Shown here in pieces: positions 55,791 to 64,000 of a stretch of 64,000 nucleotides of DNA (position 1 is the stretch's first letter; every line of letters begins with the position of its first letter). This DNA is from Brachynemurus nebulosus. Lineage: Eukaryota; Arthropoda; Insecta; Neuroptera; Myrmeleontidae. The stretch is taken from the NCBI GenBank assembly GCA_035578155.1, contig JAPWDM010000005.1, forward strand, positions 25,604,877 to 25,668,876. Direction: 5' to 3'. Position numbers and translations under genes: made by a program. The notes beneath the pieces were generated by a model, which saw nothing but the letters and a program-made list of their open reading frames with translations, did no database searches and had not been told where the DNA came from.

Positions 55791-55829
55791 TACCGCGACA
55801 AGTAATGTTACATATCAATACCAGAGCGC

Positions 55830-56017
55830 GTCACTAGAAATAAATGTGCAATTGCGCATACACAACTTCCCGAATAGTGGCGCAACTGCTTTCCAACACA
55901 ATATCCTCTAATTCCTCTAGCCGCTAGCGAGTGCCAGTATTGCCAGTAAGCTGTGAACTCTTGCTCTATAGAGAGAATTGTGTGTGACTTGTGTGCTTAT
56001 TGCTTATTTCTATCATC
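55830..56017 (+). promoter_or_regulatory. Profilin promoter and 5' leader region
   Basis: A patch of distinctly higher GC than the flanks directly precedes the profilin ATG. It includes AACTCTTGCTCTATAGAGAG, but I cannot fix a TATA box or initiator with confidence. The leader reads TTGTGTGACTTGTGTGCTTA up to TATCATC|ATG. Confidence 0.4.
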
Positions 56018-56128
56018 ATGAGCTGGCAGGATTACGTTGATAAACAATTATTAGCTTCTCGTTGTGTAACGAAAGCTGCAATTGCGGGACACGATGGAAA
56101 TGTATGGGCGAAATCGCAAGGATTTGAC
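56018..56128 (+). CDS. chic: Profilin, first coding exon (partial gene)
   Basis: The exon encodes 37 residues beginning [20 protein letters not shown] and continuing [17 protein letters not shown]. It ends at a phase-0 donor (GAC|GTAAGT). The N-terminal MSWQDYVD helix and the [12 protein letters not shown] strand pair are diagnostic of insect profilin (Drosophila chickadee), a protein of about 126 residues that binds actin monomers, poly-proline and phosphoinositides. The N-terminal helix contributes Trp3 to the poly-proline site. The remaining roughly 90 residues are not in the window. I searched the following 7.8 kb for the next exon and saw nothing that fits, so intron 1 must be long. Confidence 0.93.
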
Positions 56129-59100
56129 GTAAGTACAAAATTTAAGGTTCTATTGTTCAAACACAAAATGCATACAATACCGGTTTTGTGAGTTTCGAAC
56201 GAGTTTAGATGAATTAAATTTTTGGGTAAAGTTGTGAATGTGTGGCCTCCGAATGGTTCATATAAAAATAGAATTTTGAATCCTTTGTTCGAGACGATCC
56301 GGATTAGAAGTGATTAAATAATCGGATAGCGTCATTTTTGAACTACTAAAATCGATTAAAATAGTCATTAGAGATTATTTAAATGGGTTTTTATCCAGAA
56401 AAATTGTTAATTTTTGTGGAATGTGGATAAATTTTTTTGATTTTCCTTTTGGACAGTTAAACAAGATGGCCGTCACGCCGGCTCGTGGGCACGAGAATTG
56501 ACGTGGTGTTTGCGCTAATACACTCTTCATGAGATCTTTTACGAACAATTATTCAGTTTTTAACGTTTTTATGCAAAATAATTTATAAAATATGATTATT
56601 TTCGATGCGTTTATAGACAAAAATCGATAATGATTTATTTGAATGGTGTGGGTTAGCCCCGCCCATTCATTTCAATAGGATTTTAATAAATTTTTTTTAT
56701 GGTAAATTTAAGATTAATTCCGTTTTTGTTTAAATTACATTTTTTACAAATATTTTTTTATTATTTAATTCAGCTTAAGATTGATTCGAAATTTGTTTAA
56801 ACCGATTTATAGCGTGCGTGTACCTATGAAATTTTTGATCCATAAGCAATTTTCAAATTCGGATTTGATATTTTTGTAACGTATAATTTTTATATCTACG
56901 TCATATCAAACTACATATTCCAATGAGTCATAATTTTTGTGAGTTAATTTTAATGAAATTATGAAATAAATTCAGCGACAAAATGTGACTTAAGCATGCA
57001 TTTTTGTTTAATTCTAGAATTTGTTTGCCATATTGGTTTTTAGATTATTTTTATCTAAAATTGATACCTCAACACACATTAAACAAGGTAGTACAGTGTG
57101 ACTCATTTGTCGCTATCAATTAAAAATGTTTTTTTAGTTAAATAATGTTTAAGACGTTTTTAAGAATAAATTTAAAAAAAAGTCAATATTTTTGGGAAAG
57201 TATAATTCTTTAATGTCTTTTGCATACATATTTTTGAAAATGTCGAGTAAAAATTGTTCATGTGCTAACCTAAAATGTATAAAATTTTGATCACAAATCA
57301 TGAGTCGTTTCTGCAGAAAATAAAAAAAATCGATCTTGTTAAATTGGGGCCATTTTTTCAAAAATTTCATTGTGTTATCCTTAACAAACCAGTGGTACAC
57401 AGTCTTTGGACAGGAGGGACACGAACTCTATTGCTTTTGTTACAAAACGTAAAAATATTTTTAACAGGCTGGCTATTTTCTGGAAAAATCGAAAAGTTTA
57501 TGGTAAGCAGGGAAATGTCAGGGAATTTTTTCATTCATAACATTCAAATCGTTTTTTGACGAAAATCCCACGCTGGAATAGTGGAGTTTCTATCGTATTC
57601 CACGTTCATTGCATTCTCTTATTCTCTACAGTAGTGAAATTTGGGCTTTTTTAGAATTTCAAGTGCCATTTGTAGCCTCGGTATCAAAAGAAGTTTAAAA
57701 CATCTCTGATTTTTATTTATTTTTCCAATAAATCCACTGTCTTTGAAAAAAATAATTACTGAAAATTGGAAAAAAAATCGTAATTTACGCCCTGTCAAAA
57801 TGACTGAATAGAAAAAGTGAAAGTTTTTTAGGATTTTGTGTCATTTATATCCTCGGTACTGGTGATTCGATTACAACCCTCCGATATTATTGAAAGTAAA
57901 TAATTTGAATTTTGAGTTAAGAAAAATTTTTTCATAAAACCCTGTTTAATATTTAAAATGTCATCTACATTTTATACATATTCATATGTATACGTATATG
58001 TATTTCAGAAGAGATGCACATATTTTCAACAAAATAGTAAAATTTATAAATCCCCTGTGCAAAAATAGTGTACACCGACTCTGTGAGGGACCATGTGGTC
58101 CTCTCACTAATATTAAATAATGCACAAAGCTCTTGACCTTTAACTGCACACTGCAACCATTGATTAGCGATGCAAACGTTGGTTAGCGATACATACATCT
58201 GCATATACAGTGGAGGTCATTTTATCAATATTTAAACACCCACATGTCCATATTACAACATTTTTACTCCAATTTTTAAACAATAAAAAAAAAATCTATA
58301 ATGCTATTTTTAGTAAAGCTTTAATTTTTGCTGTTGAAAGGAAGTTTTTTTGCTGTCTTTGCAATTTATCGGCACCGCATCGCGATACTTTGAACATGGC
58401 CGGCCTCACGGACGAATGTATTTGAACTGTAGCAATAGTTTAATGTCAGAGGTCACAAGGGTTACTAACCTCTTAATATTGAATCTTTGTATGTTGATAA
58501 AAAATATATGTAAACAAATCCCAGTGCGGGCGAGAAAATTTTTGTTTACTTAAATGGAAATTGTTGAAATTTTTTTTTTTTTTTTTAAATATTGTTCAAG
58601 TATTTGTATTAGTTTTCGTAAGTCACGGAATTTTGATTATCCAGACAGATTTTAAAGAGATTCGAGAGAATATTCGACAGCTAGTGCTCTTATCTTTTTC
58701 AGTGTTGCAAAAGTTACTACTAACGTAAGATAGAGTACTACATTTCATTCTTTGGTTATTTGAAAACTGTCAGGAACATTGTCAGTATCATATTGTCGGC
58801 GATATTGATTTTCATTATAAACGAATAAAGATACCCGATTCTTAACTACTTTAGAATGGACTTCAAATCATTAATTATCCCCCCCCCCTCCCAAACCTAA
58901 ATTTAATATTTAATAGTAAGTTAAGAGGCAATAAAAGAAAATAGTAAAATACGGACCACGTTAGGTAGCGTGGCCGCTTTCAAGAAAATCGGGGAAAGTC
59001 CGGAAATTTTTTCATCCATAATAATTAGATTACTTTCTGTTGCAAATCCCGTGCTAAGTACAGTGAAATCTTCATCGAATTCGACATTCATTACATTTCA

Positions 59101-60497
59101 TTTTCGTTTACAATAAGGAAACGTAGTATCCTGAATAGAAAAAATCAAGAAATTTGGGTCTTTTTACAATTTCGGGTCACATTGATAGCTTCGATAGTAA
59201 CGATTTCATTTGTACTTTTGGTTTTGTCGAAAATAAAACGTTTGAATTTTGAACGTTTAAAATTTCAGTGGACAGGGAAAAAGCTCAAAAGCGGGAAAAG
59301 ACGTGAAAATTTGATGTTGAGAAAGTTACCACTTTGTATAAGAATTAGTTTCCAGAAGCCAGATGTTTCTCTAATTAAACATTTATTTTAAGGTTTCGTA
59401 GTCACAACCGTACGAAACCGTTATGTAATCGGTATGTGTCATTCGTTGCGTGTTCAACATGCACTTGTCCATTTTTTAGATCCTTTTTTTGGTGCTTTTA
59501 CGCCCGACTGTTTGTTGAGGGTTACATTTTCGATCAACACCTTGTTTTCACTTAATCAAATAATTTATTTCTTACACAATAAAAACCTTCCGTTGTACCC
59601 ATTACGGTGAATATTTTATTTAAATTGAAGTAAGTACATATAAAAGTACGTGATAACATCTACTGCGAGTACACACATACACAAAAACTGTGTGGCGTAA
59701 CAATACAAATTGTGAATTACAGTTTTATTTTTATTGATTACATAAAAAAAAATTATATGGAACGTAAAAGTAAAAGTTACGTGATGTTTGAACCGTTTCC
59801 TAGTTCTGAAAAAACCAACGTTAAATAATAAATGCACCTCTATTGTTTAATTTAATGTCGAGTGCGCTTATTGCTTTGCGTATTAAGTAATTGACCAGAA
59901 AGCATTTTGATAAAATATGTAATTAAATTAATCGGTACTTTTTGATAACATTCTCATATTATCGTAGTTTTTCTTTTATTTTTTATTTTATTGGTGTATT
60001 GATAAATTTGTTTATATCGAAATGATTAAAAAATAATTAATAATAATTATAAATATAATTATTAATTATTGATGTAAAAAATAATTTTTTTTTATTTATA
60101 GTTAATAGAAGTTATAATAAAAACAGAAAATGTTTACCGTGAATATCAAACACATATAGATATGAATAAATATACAAAACGTTTCTTAGAGTTCTGGGGA
60201 AAACAATTTCGCAATGCTTGTAATTTCCTCACGTTATCTTCATTCTGGTGAAGATGTAGACAATGTGTTCAATTTCAAACAACACACATTATGTCAGGAT
60301 TTCATAGTTCAATAGCTAGAGTTTTTCGCAATTCTCGGGATGAAATCTATACATATATAATAAAATTGTAACGAGACCATTTCTGTACATATGGAATATT
60401 TTTGGAAAATTGTACTGGTACTGTAAATACTTATCGATGTAGATATCTAAACAGCGATTTTTAGAATTTTTGTCTCTCTGTCTGTCTGTTCACGCAT

Positions 60498-61237
60498 CAC
60501 ACAAAAACTATTGGACGGATTTTAATGAAATTTGGTGTGATGATAACTTATTACCTGGGTCAACATCTAAAATACTTTTTACTCCGGAAAAATTTCTCAT
60601 TCTCACGGGAAAATGGAAAAACCATTTTGAGCATGTGCACACTTTAGGCAAAAACTATTGGACGGATTTTAATAAAATTTGGTGTGTTGATAACTTATTA
60701 CCTACACGGAGAGAAAATTCCTATAAAAATTACTGTGCTCATACTACAATCGACGTGTAACAGGCGAACATATCCAATTTTTGTACGGTAAAATTGTAAA
60801 AATTATAGTTATATTATTGTAATTTTTATAATTTTACCGTACAAAAATTGGATATGTTCGCCTGTTACATGTCGATTGTAGTATGAGCACAGTAATTTTT
60901 ATAGGAATTTTCTCTCCGTGCAGGGCAACATTTAAGATACTTTTTACTCTGGAAAAATGCCTCATTCCCACGGGAAAATAGGAAAACCATTTTGTGCATG
61001 TGCACGTATTACGCAAAAACTATTGGACGGATTTTGATGAAATTTGGTGTGGTGATAACCTATTACTTGGGTCAACATTTAAGATACCTTTTACTCCGGG
61101 AAAATTCCTCATTTCCACGGGAAAATAGAAAAACCATTTTGAGCATGTCTGCATTACACAAAAATTATTATTCTTTGCAAGTTCTGTATTGAGTTTATAA
61201 CAATACTTTGCACGAACGATGTCGCGGGTACGGCTAG
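60498..61237 (+). mobile_element. Helitron-like 3' region with tandem units
   Basis: The sentence AAAAACTATTGGACGGATTT followed by A(A/T)AAATTTGGTGTG(A/G)TGATAA occurs three times (about 60498, 60650 and 61014). The units are about 150 bp long once the nested insertion is removed. The tract closes with GATGTCGCGGGTACGGCTAG (61218-61237) followed by TAT. A CTAG end after a GC-rich hairpin-like stretch is the style of Helitron 3' termini. No Rep/helicase ORF is present and no 5' end was identified. Confidence 0.5.
60702..60923. mobile_element. 222-bp palindromic MITE nested in the Helitron-like tract
   Basis: The arms begin CTACACGGAGAGAAAATTCC and end GGAATTTTCTCTCCGTGCAG. The inner parts carry TACGGTAAAATTGTAAAAAT and its inverse around a short AT centre at about 60808. 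It interrupts the unit phrase TTATTACCTGGGTCAACAT, so it inserted after the tandem units formed. It is the deletion relative of 15271-16104. Confidence 0.8.
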
Positions 61238-61565
61238 TATATTATACTTTTATTTAATATTAAAATTAGCCTTGAATGTGTTAATAATATGGTTATCTAA
61301 ATTCTAAACCTTTTACTTTCTATATGAGTTTAAAAAATTCAGTAATAGTTTTTAAAAAACGGCATTGTTTAATTAAATTGCGTAAGGCCTGACACTGATT
61401 TTAAAAAAAAAAATGTTCAAGTACGAATAGATCACCTAATGCGATAAAGATTTCGTGGTTATGATTACGAAATACTAAAAACTTATTGCATAAATATTGT
61501 TAACATGGGACGAAATATAGCTTAACTTGATATCATAATTGGGCGATGCCGCGGGAAAAAACTAG

Positions 61566-61774
61566 TACAGTGGACTTTCAGAGATTGTCCAATCGCAAAT
61601 TGTTCATATTTCAGTGTTAGGGATTTAAACATCGTATGTTTACGTCACACGAACATTGTATTCACAAAAATTGTGGGTTTGCAATATTCGTGTGACGTCA
61701 ACATGCGACGTTTAAATCCCTAACATTGCAATATTGACAATTTTTGACTGGACAATCTCCGAAAGTCCACTGTA
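61566..61774. mobile_element. mariner-like palindromic MITE
   Basis: The ends are TACAGTGGACTTTCAGAGAT and CTCCGAAAGTCCACTGTA, with TA tips. Further inside, GTTAGGGATTTAAACATCG is mirrored by CGTTTAAATCCCTAAC. The left end directly abuts a Helitron-style terminus (GCCGCGGGAAAAAACTAG, 61548-61565). Confidence 0.75.
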
Positions 61775-62827
61775 AATAATAATTTTCAAAGGCAACTTTT
61801 TTAAGCAAACATTTTTAACGATGCAGCTTCCATGTTTGAAACATTTTTCATCACGAATTTGCTTCTTTTTTACGTTCAATCAAAAAGTGGTTTTCAAATC
61901 GCATTGTTTCAATTTCGTCCATAATTACCTCATAAATTCTTAAACATACTTTAAAACTTTTAAAGTGTTTGGAATTTAAACAAAAAAAAAAAAGAATTAC
62001 GAATGCTAAAAACGTTTTGCCAATTTCGTGGTTCCATTACACCGTACAGATAGAGAAAACAATAGCTCGCTATCTTCTACTTTCGTGTTTTTTTTTTTTT
62101 TTTGGTGCATCATCGTAAATTCTGTTGTGACGAATTTGATTTTGCCAAAGCGGGCCGCGACGAGCAGCGTGTACAGATGGGTCGCGTGTGTCAGGTTCGT
62201 TGTTCGTTGCTATCAACAAGGTGAAGGCTACTCAATGTACCACAGAACAAACAATGTACGCGGTGTATTCAGCTTCACATGTCGGCTCCACTCCATATAC
62301 ATACATATACACAGAGTGTATTGTGTCTATAGTCTTTAGGTGAATATATTGAGGGGATATTATCTATAGACGGACGTAGACCGAATTTAATTATGCGAAG
62401 AGTATGGCGGAAGGTGTAATCGAAGTATCTTGTAATCCCGTTGTCTTTTATTATCGTTAATCTAATACCACTTTAAACTGAGAATCAATTTTCTTCATCG
62501 CATCTAAATTCAATTTTTTTGCCAATGCCCGGATTTTCAGTGAACGTTTAAACTTGGATTTTGTTTAAACCAGATTTAGATAAATTTTAGTTTAAATTGG
62601 TAGCCGTATTTCAACTCATTCACATCATTTTTACACTTCATTTATAAGCATAAATTTTATAGAAGGTGTTTTTTCTTTTTAGTGAATTTCCAAAACTGGA
62701 AATTCAGCTATTTTTCTTCTAGCAATAGAACCTTTGGTTGAGATATCTGTGATATCGAAAATGAAAATGGGTGATCTTTTGTTTGAATTTGTGTTCAGTT
62801 AAGACGGGAAATTATCACGGGAAGGTT

Positions 62828-63199
62828 ACATGGTGGTCACATTACTGGAAAACCTGGAAATGTCAGGGAATTCTAAACTTTTTGGAAAAGTCAGGGAATT
62901 TTACCAAAAGATTGGAAAAAATTGATTTTTATAATTTTGTTTATGTAGGGATAAAACTTCAGTCAATATTTTTCACTTGTTTTGAGATTAGATTTCAAAA
63001 TTGGCGCGGATTTAATTTTTGTTTTTTTTTTCTCTTCATTTACTTTTTTTAAGAAAAAAGTGTTAAAAAGTTATTAAGAAATTTTTTTAGCTTTTTGAGG
63101 CGACATTTTTCACAAAATAGTCAGGGAATTTTTTAATAAAATTTCTGGAAAACCTTGAAAAGTCAGGGAATTTGATTTTTAAAAATCTGTGACCACCCA
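62828..63199. mobile_element. Element bounded by GGTGGTCAC / GTGACCACCC
   Basis: The left end is TGGTGGTCACATTACTGG and the right end is AAATCTGTGACCACCCA. Between them the phrase GTCAGGGAATT recurs four times, usually after 'GGAAAA'. A similar opening (CAGGGTGGTCACTTCCTAGA) stands alone at about 23098. I cannot assign the superfamily. Confidence 0.5.
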
Positions 63200-64000
63200 C
63201 TAAAACGTCTACAATCTGAACGTTTACAGATTGTAGAAAGTGTAAATAACATTATTTCAAAAAATGTTCTAGTAAATTGATTTTCACAATGCGCGGTTTA
63301 ACAGTAGTGGGTTATTTTCTTGGCGAAAATGTAAAATCTCTGACTTATGCTGGTAAACTATCAACAATTCGTGCCATTATCGAAATAAGACCCCCAATTG
63401 ATAATGTGTTTCAGAACTGAATTGAAAATTGAACAAAAATTATCATAATAAATAAGTAGTATAAATATGGTGTTGATCGGATTGATAATTTTTTAGTGAT
63501 CGTGTCCACCGCAAAGGTATTTCAAAAAAATATAATTCTGAGATAATGGTGTTCAAAGTTACAAGTTTTTTTCTTCCATATTCGATGTTGAACGTTCGAA
63601 AGTCTATACGCAACTGTTCCTAAGTTTCAAGGCCATACATTTCGAATAATACAATAGAGCGGCGAAAGTCGACGTACCGCTTAAATTGTATTATACCGGT
63701 CGGCAGTTGCACAGGAGTATCCGTTGACGCTATTTGAGGTAGTGCGTTATAAATGCGGATCTAATGCTCCGATCATTATGAAATTTGGTCTGAGTATTTT
63801 TGAGATAAGGTACTTAAATAACATGCAACAAAAAAATAATAAACTTTTCCGACCATCATAACTGTATATGTATAAACCCCTTAAACTATCACTGAAAAAT
63901 CGGGCACAACATTTTTATGCATAAGATAATATCTATATGTTTTAAAAAATGTTGATTCTCGGAAGCTTCGTAGTAATCGAAGCTTATTCTACCTAAACGC

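Larger units (their letters stand above)
56129..64000 (+). other. Profilin intron 1 (to the window edge), repeat-rich
   Basis: No coding exon recognised. It contains a repeat pair with 'CAGGGAAATGTCAGGGAATTT'-type words (about 57475-57690 and 58975-59195), a C-run (58879-58893), the Helitron-like tract (60498-61237), a MITE (61566-61774) and a GGTGGTCAC/GTGACCACC bounded element (62828-63199). A GC-richer patch at 62130-62420 is unexplained. Confidence 0.6.

Noticed and set aside
57275..57559. 94-codon ORF as the next profilin exon
   Set aside because: The peptide has no resemblance to profilin residues after GFD, and no splice borders fit.
1..64000. CRISPR arrays, rRNA or tRNA genes, intact transposase or reverse transcriptase genes
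   Set aside because: I read both strands for regular short spaced repeats, tRNA box motifs and long TE ORFs and found none that hold. The genome is eukaryotic, and all elements seen are non-autonomous or fragments.

Overview
This window is a piece of a strongly AT-rich animal nuclear genome, almost certainly an insect. The genes have introns with GT/AG borders. The recognisable proteins (a Rau-like double Ras-association protein, ASCC1, an APD1-4-domain membrane protein, eIF4A and the first exon of profilin) read like insect versions. There are no bacterial operon features. I cannot fix the insect order from sequence alone.

Layout: all five recognised genes lie on the + strand. (1) A rau-like gene runs from an exon at 9281-9427 to a stop at 40443-40445. 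Its coding exons are tiny and its first introns are enormous. (2) An ASCC1 homologue (41823-43127, four exons) follows about 1.4 kb later. (3) A large single-exon ORF (45608-47029) encodes a double-pass membrane protein. (4) eIF4A (49680-52965, three exons) has a clear TATA box and a pyrimidine-rich initiation site. (5) The first coding exon of profilin (56018-56128) opens an intron that continues to, and probably past, the right edge of the window. The genes do not form a pathway: they are a signalling adaptor, an RNA/alkylation-repair cofactor, a membrane protein, a translation initiation helicase and an actin-binding protein.

Most of the remaining sequence is non-coding and built from non-autonomous transposons. 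I could delimit hAT elements with perfect 8-bp target duplications (31171-31348 and 33611-34300), PIF/Harbinger-like MITEs with TAA/TTA duplications (5849-6407, 11127-11558, 18801-18956), a piggyBac-like element (27373-28296) and pogo/mariner-like MITEs (474-682, 61566-61774). There is also a paired family of about 960 bp with TACCGTAAAA ends (39086-40038, 54154-55128), a Helitron-like tract with a nested MITE (60498-61237), an RTE-like 3' tail, and several fold-back palindromes. The most striking palindrome is a perfect 90-bp-arm hairpin at 1517-1724.

The main open questions are the exon structure of the rau-like gene (the exons at 9281-9427 and 25515-25620 are phase-incompatible), two minus-strand exon-like segments that suggest a gene nested in its introns, and one fold-back family that appears both as single-arm copies and as a 491-bp inverted duplication. 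I saw no rRNA, tRNA, CRISPR array or intact transposase gene.
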